Positions 1 to 11,529 are shown, counted from the first letter of the stretch. The stretch is 64,000 bases of DNA from Sapria himalayana (GCA_029783825.1 JAREIK010000728.1:144302-208301), one strand, 5' to 3'. Notes: a model not told the origin generated them from the sequence alone. Made by a program: numbers and translations.

Positions 1-1720
1 ATATTAGTATTTCATTCTCTTTTTATTGCTTGATTATTTGTATGGATCATATGACTAAGATGAAAATGATAAAAAATATATTAATATACATATTAACCTA
101 TATGAACCATATAAAAGAACTTGATGGTTGGATCCACAAACATGTTTACATATTATGATACCAAATATGATAGTTACAGTGATGTTTTGAGTATAAACAT
201 GAATATTGTATTTAAAGATGATGTATTTTCTATTTTGTTTGCAATGGGTAACTGGCAAGGTGATCTATTGAATAGCAGCGGACTACCTTGATACTTAGAT
301 ATCAATTACTAATTAATCATATTTTATGATAACACAAAGAATTTAACTATATTAGATTGATAGAACTCATATGAATTTTATTTTTTTTATATTATCGAAG
401 ATAATACATATTCTATTTAATCATATCATTTATTTTTTTGTGGTTGTAAATATTATTTCAGATATTTGATTTAAATAATGATCAGATATCATAGAAGTAT
501 TTTTATGCTTGAAGGATTAGTAAGTTTCAAAAATGATTATTCAGGATACAGTGAAATAGTTGCTATTGGATTATGATTGTAATGATGACACCGAGAGATA
601 GTTATTAAAGACCCACCTAAGGCATGTCTAAAGTGTAGGTACTACGATGCCTTTATCGTAGTGCCTTGCCTGGGCAAAGGTGTGCCCATTTATGAAAGGT
701 ACAAAAAGGTGTGCCCATTTATGAAAGGTACAAAAAGGTGTGCCTTATTTGAGTCAAATTAGGAAATATGAAATTTATTTTTGAAAATTTTAAAAATTTT
801 TATGATAAAACAAATATATGTTAATTTGTTTTTACTTTCATCACTTGCATTGTATTAAGCTGTGTATATAATATTAATAATATGTTTAACATATATATAG
901 AACATGTTTATTTTTGTGTTATAGCTATTGATATAAAAATCAAATATTTAAAATACTAGTATTTTATTTTATTTTTTTTTATTGCTTGGTTGTCTATATG
1001 GATTCTATGATTAAGATGAAATGATAAAAAATATATTAAGATATATATCTACTTGAATGAACTAAGTAAATGAACTTGATGGTTAAATTTATGAAAAATA
1101 AACTAAAATATTTATATATTATGACACAAAGTATGATAGTTGTAATGATATATTGAGAGTATGAAAATGAATATTATATTTAAAGATGATATCTTTTCTA
1201 GTCTGTTTACAAGGGGTAACTGGCGAGGTGATATATTGAATAAGAGTGGATTATTTCGGTACTTAGATATCAATTACTAATTAATCATATCATATGATAA
1301 CATTAAGAATTTAAATATATTAGATTGATAAAAATTATATGATTTTTTATTATTATCTAAGATAATACATGTTCTACTTGAATATATCATTTGTGTTTTT
1401 ATGGTTGTTAATATTATTTTAGATATTAGATTTAAATTATGATCATATATTATAGAAGTAATTATATGCTTGAAGGGTTAGTATGATTCAAAAATGATTA
1501 TTTAGGATTCAATAAAATAGTTGCTGTTGGATAATGATTGTAATGATGACATTGAGACATAGTTATTAAAGGCTTGCCTAAGTCATGTCTTAAATGTAGG
1601 TGCTACAATGCCTTTATCGTAGAGCCTTGCTTGGGCAAAGGCATGCCCATTTGCGAAAGCCACAAAAAGGCATGCCTTATGGCAAAAACACTTAAGGCAA
1701 TTGGGTATAGAGAAGAATAA
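1..1720. repeat. Diverged tandem duplication, period about 960 bp
   Basis: Two diverged direct copies lie at about 1-780 and 955-1700. Anchors such as ATTGCTTG (24 and 981) and CCTTTATCGTAG (651 and 1611) are offset by 957-960 bp, and the order of matching blocks is kept between them. Copy one contains a 29-bp minisatellite of about 2.4 units at 676-745. No coding potential is recognised. Position suggests this may be the 5' part of the transposase relic that follows, but nothing in it proves that. Confidence 0.8.
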
Positions 1721-1729
1721 TATAAATAA

Positions 1730-2418
1730 AGATTATTAAGTTCCAAAATGAAAATAATGAGAATGTGAAAGTTACTAATAAAACGGTATCAAGGAGTATT
1801 TTTAACAATGATAGTAATGCGAGGGGTGGTGGTGGCAGTGGATTAAAGAGATCAAGACAAAAAAGAATCATGAATAATTCCTTTATTCATAATTCATAAA
1901 TAATTATTTAAAATAATAAAAATACACAATCTATTCTTAATAATGCTTAATAAAGAGATAATTGATATTTTATTTTGTAGATGGATGTATTATAAAAATA
2001 CACAATTTATTAATATTGCAATTTTATTTAATGTGATGAATTATACTAATTTTAGTCAATGCTCGAGGCAATTGGATAATATGCTTTGGGATATAAGAGA
2101 TTGAATTTTCATGATGTGAGAATAACTAATAAAAAAATCATCTCTTTCAAAGAATTTGATAAAGAATTAGTTCATAGAATGAAAATAAAATGAATATTCA
2201 ATTATGTTGGACGGATGGATTGATAGGCAAAATATATTTGTGAATTTTATGGTGAATTCTTCAAGAAGAATTATATTCATAAAATTTATTAATATTTCTT
2301 TTATGATCAAGATGAGAGAGAAATTATTTGAATTACTTGTTAGTCTGGTAGAAGAAGTTGGTAATGATAATATTGTTCAAGCCATAACAAATAATATTTA
2401 AAATTATGTGATGACGTG
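1730..2418 (+). pseudogene. DUF659-type hAT transposase relic, N-terminal part
   Basis: Plus-strand frames in this stretch resemble the N-terminal half of plant hAT-like transposases of the DUF659 type. The clearest block is 2204-2400, which reads DGWIDRQ, then NFMVNSS, then EKLFELLVSLVEEVGNDNIV, and then a degraded form of the family's TDNASNYV motif. Upstream, 1730-1870 reads a basic, glycine-rich stretch typical of the linker after the BED finger. Stops interrupt the frame. The reading breaks off at the NYV motif exactly where the GC-rich insertion at 2419 begins, and resumes after 3233. The family assignment is from recognised motif order; no search was run. Confidence 0.65.
2410..2418. 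repeat. Target-site duplication, left copy
   Basis: GATGACGTG here is repeated exactly at 3224-3232. If the first G is part of the inserted element's right end, the duplication is 8 bp (ATGACGTG), as expected for hAT elements. If not, it is 9 bp, as expected for Mutator-like elements. Confidence 0.85.
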
Positions 2419-3224
2419 CTGTGTTGCACGGATACGCCACTGGACTGTCGTGTCCACGTGTCCGACACGTGGACACAGCGACACGGTATGGACACGCGTC
2501 GGATGCGTGTCTGATACGCCATGTGGCGTATCGTTGACAAATTTCGTATCCGATACGCCACGTGGCGTATCAGACATCCAGTGGCCAACGTCGCCGCATG
2601 GGCGACGTTGGCCACTCGACACAGGCGGCAGGGGCGCGAATTGAGGGGGGGGGGGTAGGCAGGGGTTGGGTGTGAATTGAAGGGAGGGGCGGCGGGCGCG
2701 AATTGAAGGGAGGGGCGGCGGGCGCGAATTGAAGGGAGGGGCGGCGGGCGCGAATTGAGGCATGGGGCGAGTTGAGGCAGGGGGCGAGTTGAGGCAGGGG
2801 GCGAGTTGAGGCAGGGGGCGAGTTGAGGCAGGGGGCGAATTGTCGGGGGGGAGGCAGAGGGTGGGCGCGGGTTGAGGGTTGGGGGCAGGCTGGGGGCTAG
2901 AATAAAATAAAATATTTTAATAAAATAAAATATTTTTATTTTATAAAATAAAAAAATATATTTTTATATAATATAAGATAAATTTATAATTTTATTTTAT
3001 AAAATAAAAATATATATATTTATTTTATAATCTAAAATATTTTAATTTAATTTAATTTATTTTATAAAATACATAATATTTATAAAGAAAATAATTTTTA
3101 TTTTTAAGTTTATTTTTTTTATCATGCCGTATCCTATCCGTATCCTAATTTTTTAGAATTTGCCGTGTCTCCGTATCTTGCCGTGCCGTATCTCCGTGTT
3201 CGTGTCTGTGTCCGTGCTTCTTAG
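2419..3224. mobile_element. GC-rich non-autonomous DNA transposon (hAT-like), 806 bp
   Basis: The element is bounded by an exact 8-9 bp direct repeat and has imperfect inverted ends of the form CTnnGnnGCACGGAYAC. It has no transposase. The left third is very GC-rich and holds strong palindromes: 2451-2475 (12-bp arms, 1-base centre), 2552-2571 (a perfect 20-bp palindrome) and 2581-2615 (15-bp arms, 5-base loop). The middle holds two G-rich minisatellites, and the right part is almost pure A/T until the GC-rich right end. The hAT assignment rests on the 8-bp duplication and on both ends then starting with CT; a Mutator-like origin with a 9-bp duplication is the alternative. Confidence 0.8.
2675..2840. 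repeat. Two adjacent G-rich minisatellites
   Basis: A 26-bp unit (core GAAGGGAGGGGCGGCGGG) is repeated three times from 2675. A 17-bp unit (CGAGTTGAGGCAGGGGG) then repeats at 2768, 2785, 2802 and 2819. Runs of four or more G recur on one strand, so G-quadruplex formation is conceivable. The open frames that cross the array on both strands follow from repeat composition and are not taken as genes. Confidence 0.9.
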
Positions 3225-3232
3225 ATGACGTG

Positions 3233-3594
3233 TATTTAAAATTTCTTTTTTTTATTATTTATTTAAGTTAATATTATATATTGCTTCTATATTCATGAAT
3301 AACTTTAACTTATATAGAGATAATTGGAATTAAAAAGTTCACACGTGTATCAAACATTATGTGCTGCACATTATTTTGACTTGTTTGAAAATTTTAAAAA
3401 ACTATCACTAATTAAGAAGATAATAGAGCAAGTCATATCTATAAATGGTTATATTTATAATAGAGTGACATTACTTAACATGATGAGGTGATTTATTGAG
3501 CAAAAGAAGTTAAGATCCGCAAAGACTCGGTTTGCAATGATCTTTATCATCTTGAGATAGATATTTATTTGTTCAAATTTAACATAATTTAAAT
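3233..3594 (+). pseudogene. DUF659-type hAT transposase relic, middle part
   Basis: This continues the relic interrupted at 2419. Around 3355-3560 the plus strand reads blocks typical of the DUF659 to hAT middle region: a CAAHYFDL-like block (the family has CAAHCLDL), then INGYIYNRV, then RSAKTRFAMIF (the family has RPAVTRFATNF). Frameshifts and stops separate the blocks. The segment ends at the target duplication of the BED-finger hAT element (3587-3594) and resumes after 7182. Confidence 0.7.
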
Positions 3595-3860
3595 TAGAGG
3601 TGTCAAACGGGCCGGCCCGGCACGGCACGGCCCATTTTTCATGAGCACGATCGTGCTACCGTGCCGTGCCGGGCACGTCACGACATGGTTAGTATATAGG
3701 CGGGCACGGCACGGCTCGTAGGCACGGCAAGGCCGTGCCGTGCCGGGCCCGCTCGGGCACGCCTTGGCCATACAGGCCAGGCGGCACGGCCGGGCAGGCG
3801 GGAGCCGCAACGTGGGACCGGGTCAACCGGGGTCCGTGAGGCCTCACGGGCTAATGGCAG
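3595..3860. repeat. GC-rich subterminal repeat region, left end
   Basis: Dense alternation of GGCACGG and CCGTGCC motifs on both strands follows the terminal inverted repeat. Its reverse complement matches the right end of the element at 12584-13174 in order, including a GTGCCCGAGCGGGCC-type block and a CATGAAAAATGGGCC/CGTGAAAAACGGGCC block. Such subterminal motifs are normally where hAT transposases bind. The open frame at 3589-3810 is a by-product of the repeats. Confidence 0.85.
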
Positions 3861-4306
3861 ATTAGAATTTTTTTTATTGTAAATTTTTTGATTAAGTAAC
3901 CGTATAGAGTATTAGTAATAATTAAAAAATATAATTTTTTGTAAAAATTATAAAATTTAAAATTAAATAAAACAAACAAATATTAGAAAAAATTTTTTTT
4001 ATAAAATTCAATTAAGTTTAGCTTTTTTTATTATTATAATTTATTAATTATATATTAAAATTTAAAGTTATTAATTTTTAAAATAAAATTTAAATCGTAA
4101 AATAATAAATAAATACATTAAGTTAGTAAAAATTAAAATTAAAAAAAAATTAAACTACACAATTGAAAAATTATCAATCATGCTTTTGAAACCAATAGTC
4201 CGAACAAAACAAGTATAAGTTTCAACACAACGTATGGTACAAAGTACAAACAAAGTGTATAAATAAAATAAATAAAAAAACATCGAAAAAAAAGAGCAGA
4301 TGAGCA
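3861..4306. other. AT-rich non-coding 3' region of the hAT element
   Basis: This stretch lies between the left subterminal repeats and the 3' end of the transposase frame. It is strongly A/T-rich with homopolymer runs and no recognisable open frame. It would hold the 3' untranslated region and polyadenylation signals of the minus-strand transposase transcript. Confidence 0.6.
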
Positions 4307-6430
4307 TCAATCGTCAAGCGGCATATAATGAGAATCATCAGCCGCAATATCAAGATCAGTATCATATGGATCATCATCATCGGCAATCAGCTCCTCCGCC
4401 ATCGTAGTGGATGTGGATGTGACTGCAGTGTCTGTCACAGTCCCAGCTTCAGCACGATCACTGATGCTAAATCTCGATTCCTCCCAATCCTTCAAACATG
4501 CCAAGGCCTCAATCATATCTGGACGTAATCTCGATCTCCTATCCGAAATCACGTTCACTGCAATAGAAAAAGCAGACTCCGATGCTACGCTCGACTCCGG
4601 AGGAGTCAGTAGATCCTGTGCCATCCTAGATAGCACGAGATAGGTGGGCTCATATGATTTCCACCACTATAATAAATCAAGATTCTTATTATCTGAAGGT
4701 GATAGGATTGAGCAGTAATCGGTATCTAAGTACCGAGACAGCTCGCTCCTATGTGATGGTACACCCCTACGTTTCCCCCTCGCTAGGTTAATGGAATAAT
4801 CGTCATCTCCGAACAAGGTATCAGTGTCCGTAATCACAGTCTCACCATCACCACCACCATACCTAGTATCGTAGTATGTGAACAGGTCTGTCAACTTCTC
4901 GTAAATGAACCCTTCAGGTGGCTCTTCCAGGTTCATGCACGATGAAATGAAAGTCAGGGTGTTTTCAACCCCTTCCACCTTAGCCCTAGGGTCCATGCAT
5001 GCTGCGAGGCAATAAAGAGATGGAATGGTGGACCAGTACTTCAGGTACTTGGTCTCCATCTCTGCAACCATATGGCTAAGCGTCGGGTCTGCTCGATACT
5101 TCCTAAACATGCTACTAATGTTGCATATGCAACGGAGTGCAATGCAAGTGGTGGGCGTATAAACCGACGAACACATGTTCGTCGTGTCATAAAATATCTT
5201 CAGGAATTTCATAAATGAAATTTCTGAAGCCCAGTCAGTGTCGTCAATAATAAGTTCGCCACTCTTACTATTGACGTAGTCGGATATCACGTGTTCGTAT
5301 CCAACACATGATTCCAACATCAGGTACGTGTAATTCCAACGATGTCTCACATTTGATTGGAATTTCTTCTTCTTAAGATTCGCAGACAAATAGAGATTAC
5401 CAAACTCTTGTAGTCTGTGAGGAGTGCGAATATACTTGAGTGCATTGCGTATATTTTCCAACGCGGGGGAACAGACATTCATACCCGCTTGAACTATCAG
5501 GTTAATAACATGACACATGCATCTGACATGAAAGATCTCTCCTAATGGTGCGTCTCTAATATTCCTAACAAACATATTGATCGCTATTCCATTATTCGCA
5601 GCATTATCGAAAGTGACACTAAAAATTTTATTTTGAATTTTATATTCCCTAAATATTTTCATCATACACTCAAAAATGGCCGGGCCATCATGAGGATGAA
5701 GAATCTCATTGAATCCTAATATTTTTTTATTGATTGTCCAGTTAAAATCTACATAATGACTCGTGAGACATGCATAAGAAGAATCATCGTGACATGTCCA
5801 TATATCGGACGTCACGGACACCACTCTACTAAATGCCAAAAATTCCTTAATTATTTTTTGTTTTTCTAACTTATATATCTTTAGTATGTCACTCCTAGAT
5901 GTGGACCTAGGAATCCTACGATAGGATGGCTGAAAATAAGTCTGCATGATGCGCACTACCCTCGGATCTTCCGAAAATCTGATTGGAAGACCCATTAATG
6001 TGATGAGCCTGGTCATGCCGTCCCTACCCAACTCGCTGGAGTATACGAAGGGAGTAAACTTTGAGACTGAACTCGATCCAGTCTCAAAAAATGTAGTGTC
6101 AAGTTGGGTTTGCCTAAGATCTAAGGGTCCATGTTTTTTGGAGCATATTTCAGCATGCCTCTTGAGGTGCCCAGTCCCACATGTACTCTTGCATGTTAAA
6201 AATCTCATACAATATTTGCACTGTGTCATTTCAAGTTCCTCACCCCTAACATTTACTTGTGTTATGATTTTAAAATATGTCCAAACTACAGAAGTCCTCT
6301 TAGTTTTTTGTTTTTTAGAACTTTGGGTTGAGACGACAGGAGAAACCAAAGTTTCAGGAGCTACGGACGTCTGTGTAACACTAACATTTTCATTTTCCAA
6401 ATTTAAATATGTGTCAGGTGTATTTGTCAT
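4307..6430 (-). pseudogene. hAT transposase (BED finger, RNase H-like core, dimerisation domain), one in-frame stop
   Basis: This is the transposase of the surrounding element, which would cut and paste it through an RNase H-like DDE fold. The minus frame starts at 6430 and runs 707 codons to 4307. It is broken only by one TAG at 4667-4669 (codon 588) with no frame change. Residues 71-92 form a BED zinc finger (C71, C74, H88, H92). A VTSDIW block carries the expected first catalytic Asp, and SVTFDNAANN carries the second. The DUF4413-like segment includes a DPRAK motif. After the stop, PPESSVASESAFS and DRRSRLRPD are the hAT C-terminal dimerisation signature. The length fits plant hAT transposases. 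The stop removes about 120 residues, including the dimerisation domain, so the copy is probably inactive unless read through. Shorter frames on the opposite strand (4407-4643, 5946-6446) are shadows. Confidence 0.93.
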
Positions 6431-7174
6431 TTTTTATTTTTCGTAAGTTTTTCTAGAGAGAGAAGCTTTAGAGAGAGAGTACAAAAAAACGTAAAATATA
6501 TTACCCGGTAAAAGCAATGAGGTCAGTCACGTGCAAGGTGCACCGCAGGAAGTTCTGATGTTCAAAACTCAAGTTGAGTTTCACGAAAATCCAAGCCGAA
6601 ATCAAAATCACGAGGCCCGAGAGAGAGATGCACGGTTTATGTAAGAGAGAAAGTATTGAGAGGTTTTATGTTTTTGAAAAACATAAATGTTATAGGGCGG
6701 GGGGTAGAATTTATAGGCTAAAGAATGTTTTTTTTTATAAAAAAAGATATTTTTTATTATTTTTTTGAATTTTTTTAAGATTTTTAAGGGGCAGAATCAC
6801 GAGGACCGTTGGATTCTGCCCCCTAGCCGTTGGAGGTGAATCCAAGGGCTGAAAATTGGTGAAGTTTGAATTTTTTTTTTTTTGCCGTTGGAATTGCTCG
6901 GATCGGTTCTACTTGGGACTCGGGTATCGGCAGAAAAGACCACGGGTCGGGTCTGATTGGACCCTACCCGCAGTCTTTTTACCGGGGGGGCCAGGGGACG
7001 GTCGGACGGGTCACGACTCACGCCACGCCACACGTGACACGCTGCCAGTGCCACGCGTGCCTGCGTGAACCGGCACGGGATGGACCCGTGCCGGCGTGCC
7101 GTGCCAAGGCACGGGCCTGGGCACGGTTTAAGAACGTGTCGGGCCGGGCCGGCCCGGCACGTTTGACACCTCTA
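6431..7174. other. 5' region and right end of the hAT element
   Basis: A purine-rich stretch just upstream of the start codon is the likely transcript leader and promoter side on the minus strand. It includes a sequence of about 60 bp around 6780-6840 with short direct repeats of CCGTTGGA. From about 6930 the sequence becomes GC-rich and contains the block GGGTCGGGTC...GACCC that is also found, inverted, at 12905-12945 in the deletion derivative. It ends with the right terminal inverted repeat at 7174. Confidence 0.7.
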
Positions 7175-7182
7175 ATTAAAAT

Positions 7183-8344
7183 GGACAAAAGAAAAAATAT
7201 TTATAGCCAATATATTTTTCATGCCATATTTTTGGAATATTATAATATTTTGTTTGGATGTGTTAGACTCTCATGTATATGTTTTTTGCTTGGTAGATTG
7301 TGAAGAGACTTTTTATGGATTATATTTATGTTTTCATGAAAAAGGCAAAACAAATGATTATGAAAAACTTTAATGCGAGTGAAAATAAATATAAGTAAAC
7401 CATGGAAATCTCTGAATTGAGGTGTGATATTCAATTTTATTTTCTTTTGCATTTATTTAGATATTTTTTGAATTCAGAGTTTTATTATGATACAAAAGGA
7501 TTAATAGTTGATATCGATTCAAAGATTTTTGAAGATGTATGTAAATGTATAATGAGATTTATAAAATAGAGAAGTAAACAAGGAAGACTAAATCTTTTTG
7601 TACATGCATCATAGATATATTTTTGCTAATGAATTTGTCATTAGAATAAAAAAAACCAAATCTCTAAGTTAGTTATTTAGTTTTATTATAATATCATAAT
7701 TGTACTTGTACATGTATCATAGAGATATTTTTTGTAATGAGTTTACCATTAGAATAAAAACTAAATCTTCAGATAGTTATTCAGTTTAGTTAATTAATTC
7801 ATTTAAATTATTATATGTATTTTGATTAAAATATATAAAATATTCAATTGATAATTTATTTATTTTAATTGCAACTGAATGGTGAGATATGTTTGGATCT
7901 ATTATTATAATTTGTAAGTATACAAAAATTTATATTGCGGGTTCTTAACCCAACATGTAGTGTATTTAGTTGTAATAAAATTAGAATATCTTTGATAATA
8001 TAAATTATTAGAATAATTATATGAATTGAATATATTTATTATATTATTTAATATTATATATAATATAATCATGATTTTTTTAGATTTATAGCAATATGAG
8101 AAATATGTTAGAACATCAATGTTTGAATGATTTGATGTATATTAGTTACAACTGAGTCTTAATGAAAATTTCAATGAGCATAAAATCATTGATTCTATTT
8201 CTTTGAAAGATATAGATAATAACTATGAATGGTTGATGTACAAATGATAGTAAAGATGTTATAGAAGATGATTTGATATTTGAGAGTGATGATTTAACAT
8301 GAGGTGTTGTAAGAGCTAATGAAGCTGATGAGCTTAAGGTTTGT
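7183..8344 (+). pseudogene. DUF659-type hAT transposase relic, C-terminal part, copy 1
   Basis: This resumes the relic after the BED-finger hAT insertion. Recognisable blocks on the plus strand include FWNIIIFCLDVLDSHVYVF, then a FHEKGKTNDYEK-like stretch, then YFLNSEFYYDTKG (the family has a YFLNPEFFY motif), and near 8180-8330 a SISLKDIDNNYEWL block followed by an acidic tail as seen at hAT C-termini. Several frameshifts, stops and intron-like AT-rich spacers lie between blocks. The whole segment is repeated in diverged form in the next 1.1 kb (excluding an insertion). Confidence 0.7.
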
Positions 8345-10430
8345 ATTGTAGTGCTTGAATGTGTCGAACTCTCATTTATGTGTTTTTTGTTTGGTGGATG
8401 ATGAATAAAAGGTCTTCTATGGGCTAATTTATGTTGCCATGAAAAAAAAAATGAAGAAAGTGATTGTGAAAAGCTATAATGTGAGTGAAAATAAATATTA
8501 GGAAATAATGAAAATTGTTGAATTGAGGTGGGAGTTTCATTTTTATTGACTTTTGTATTTATCTAGATATTTTTTGAACTCATAATTTTATTTTGATACA
8601 AAAAGATTAGTAGTTAATATATATTCATAGATTTTTGAAGATGTATGTAAATGTATGTTGATATTGGTGAAAAAGAGAAGTGAACAAGATACAATTATAT
8701 CATAATTAGACTTGTACATATATTTTAGAATCATTTTTGGCAATGAGCTTTCCATTAGAATAAGAAAGATCAAATTTTTAGGTTAGTTATTTAGTTTAGT
8801 TGATTAATTTATTTAAATTATCATATATTTTTAATTAAAATATATAAAATATTTAATTAATAAATTATTTATATTAATTGCAGCTGAATGATGAGATATA
8901 TTTTGATCTAGTATTGTAAGTTTGTAAAAGTTTGCATTGTTGGTTTTCAATTTAATATGTAGCGTATCTGATTGTGAAAAGAATTAATGTATCTTTGATA
9001 ATATAAGTTATTAGAATAAGAATAATTACATGAATTAAATATATTTATTATATTATTTAATATAACATATAATATAATCATGATTTTTTTGATTCATAGC
9101 AAGATAAAAAATATATTAGAATAAAATTTTTAAAAGATGAAAGCGTAAGACAAGACGTTTTTTTGTGTTCGTGAGGCGAAACATAAGCCTTGAGGTGTTA
9201 AGGCGTATGTTTATCGAGCATCCTAATATATAATTAATTAATATTTTAATATATATAAAATAAAATAATATAAATAAAAAAATAAAAAATTAAAGCTTTT
9301 AAAAGTATTTTTAAGACGTCTATTGACTATAAATATAATTAATAAATTTTTTATAAATTATAATATATTAAAAATAAATTAAAATAGTATGAAATATTTT
9401 AATAAATATTTTATAATATATTAAATTTTAAATAATTGTATTATTATAAATTAAAAAATTAAAATATTTTTTTATTAATAAATAATATGAAATATTTTAT
9501 AATTAATATTATTTATTAATTTGATAATTTTATCAAATTATCAAAATAAAATATTGTTTTAAATTTTAATAAATTTCAAATTTAAATTTATTAAATTTTC
9601 TCTTTTTATTTTTTTTAATTTAATACTGTTTATTAATTTAATACTATTTATTAATTATTGTTAATATTAAAATATAAAAAATTTGATAATTTATTAAATA
9701 AATTAATTAATTTGTCTTTTGCCCGTCGCTCATGCCTATCACCCCTCTCTCTTGCTCTCATACTTGTCTCTCGCCCCTCTTCCCTTGCCATTGCCCCCTC
9801 TCCCCTCGCCCTCGCCTCTTTTCACTGCTCCACAGAAAGCTCGATGGAGCTCCAACGAGCTCCATCATGGAGCTCCATTAAGCTCGATATTTTTTTATGC
9901 CTTGAGGTGTTTCATAAATGCCTTGCCTCGAGGCACACATAATGGTGTTAAAAAAATACTTTTAAAAATACTTATTAGAACATCAATGTTTGAATAATTT
10001 GATGTATATACCGAGTCTTGATGAAAAGATTCAATGAGATTCAAACTTTTGATTCTATTTTTTTGAAAGATATAAATGATAATAATGAATAATTGATGTG
10101 AAAAATAAAAGATGAAGATGCTATAAAAGATAATTTAGTGTTTGAGAGTGATTATTTAACATAAAGTATTGCTGTAATATCTAGTGAAGATGACGAGCTT
10201 AAGGTCTACGCAAGAGCTACTAAAGTAAGTTCAAACAAAACATCAACACTAAAGTCATTATTTTCAAGTTCTAAATATACTAATATTCTTATTTTAATTG
10301 ATGAAGATGAAGAATTTATTAGGAGAGGAAGGTGAAGATAAGAGAGAGTTCAAGAGTAATGATGAAACAAATAAAAGTAATAATGATTTTATGAATTTAT
10401 TGTTTAAAGAAGGCCAATGAGTATTTATTT
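8345..10430 (+). pseudogene. DUF659-type hAT relic, C-terminal part, duplicated copy 2
   Basis: This is a diverged second copy of 7245-8344: ACTCTCAT at 7267 recurs at 8368, and the GAGCTTAAGGT end at about 8330 recurs at 10195. The copy is interrupted at 9122-9972 by an 851-bp insertion. Removing that insertion rejoins the ATTAGAACATCAATGTTTGA block present uninterrupted in copy 1. Beyond 10210 it continues into an acidic, lysine-rich tail with no counterpart in copy 1. No intact frame remains. Confidence 0.7.
9122..9972. mobile_element. Non-autonomous DNA transposon, 851 bp, 8-bp target duplication
   Basis: TATTAGAA at 9114-9121 is repeated exactly at 9973-9980, and the unduplicated target is visible in the neighbouring tandem copy near 8105-8125. 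The ends form short imperfect inverted repeats around a TTTTTAAAAG core. The block CCTTGAGGTGTT occurs near both ends in direct orientation (about 9190 and 9900). The interior is A/T-rich with a C-rich patch at 9720-9870. That patch gives open frames on the plus strand but no recognisable protein. The 8-bp duplication suggests a hAT-type transposase. Confidence 0.78.
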
Positions 10431-10820
10431 TATTTATCTTCTTGAACTTTCATTTTTTGTTATGAAATAACATATTAATGATATTTTATTTTTATTTTTG
10501 ATATTATATATTTAAAATTTGAATTTTAAAATTTATTTGTTAGATTGTTGAAATTCAATTATTTTGGTTTATAATTTTAAATAATAGTGATAGTAAAAAA
10601 TAGTAATAATATTTTATTTTATTGTTTAATATTATTTATTTGATTATATTTCATTAATAAATAAAAATTATTGATAGTTTTGTATGAAATATATAATTTT
10701 TATGTATTTTTATGCAGAGTGTATCTTACAATGAAAACTCACTTCTTAATTGTGTCTTGTACCCTATGCTCTAAAATGATTTTCTATCTCAATGTATCGT
10801 GTGTCTTAAATAATTATACA
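10431..10820. other. AT-rich stretch, nothing recognised
   Basis: No open frame, repeat or motif that I can support. It separates the transposase relic from the next GC-rich element. Confidence 0.5.
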
Positions 10821-11529
10821 TAGAGGATATTAAGGTCACTAGCATCAGAATTAAATACGACAATCCAAACCGTACTGCTGACACAGACTAATCGTGAATA
10901 TTAGACTCGACCCAGTCAGTCAAAGGTCTGATATGCAATGTATTCATTGTCCATAGCACATGACCTATTCCCCACATGCCAGAACCATCCACTGCCCACT
11001 GCAGGTGCATTTGTGCAGTGCTGTCTACAGCTGCATTGCACATGTAGGCCTGCACCGTTGAGTGCCACTGGGCATTGAACCAGTGGGCAAGTGGGCCTTT
11101 GGTCCTTGGCCACTGCCAAATGTCACTGCCCACAACATAACCAACTTCCATTGGGCACTGGCTTGGGCTGCTTAGCCAGTGGCAGACCCGTGCCGGTGCT
11201 GACTTGATCCATCATGATCTGGTCCGACCTGGTTCAATATGGTTTGGCCCGACATGTTTTGGCATGCTCGGTTCAGAAATGCATGCCATTGGGTCGTGTC
11301 GGGCTGACCTGCAATGTGGTCGTACTGGCTCGTCATGGCAAAAACACCCATTTTGTGCCTTGTCTGCTATGATTTGTTTGACTCCCCCAAGCCGACCAAC
11401 AATGTGGTCGTGCTGAAATGACATGGCATGGGCACGCATTTCGTGCCGTGTTCGACATGACATGATAACTTGACTGAGTCACCAAAAGTCAACTTATACC
11501 AACACGACATGACCTTTTTGATATCTCTA
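10821..11529. mobile_element. Diverged GC-rich hAT derivative, about 709 bp
   Basis: The left end TAGAGGATATTAAGGTC and the complement of the right end, TAGAGATATCAAAAAGGTC, are similar and resemble a degraded form of the TAGAGGTGTCAAA end. The interior is GC-richer than its surroundings, with many CATGCCAT and GTGCCACTG-like words, as in the other family members. I could not see a matching 8-bp target duplication (ATTATACA against AAATCATG). The boundaries are therefore tentative. Open frames inside reflect base composition. Confidence 0.55.

Larger units (their letters stand above)
3595..7174 (-). mobile_element. BED-finger hAT transposon, 3580 bp, nearly complete
   Basis: The terminal inverted repeats begin TAGAGGTGTCAAACG, at 3595 on the left and as the complement ending at 7174 on the right. 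They continue into GC-rich subterminal arrays of CACGGCACGG-like motifs. An imperfect 8-bp target duplication flanks it, ATTTAAAT (3587-3594) and ATTAAAAT (7175-7182). The minus strand codes for one transposase (4307-6430). The GC-rich ends stand out sharply from the AT-rich host. The element sits inside an older DUF659-type hAT relic. The 591-bp element at 12584-13174 is a deletion derivative of the same family in the opposite orientation, so the family has been mobile here. Confidence 0.93.

Noticed and set aside
2404..2763. A 119-codon minus-strand frame and a 78-codon plus-strand frame in the GC-rich region
   Set aside because: They translate minisatellites and palindromes of a non-coding element, and no domain is present.
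5946..6446. A 166-codon plus-strand frame
   Set aside because: It is antisense to the hAT transposase and has no recognisable domain.
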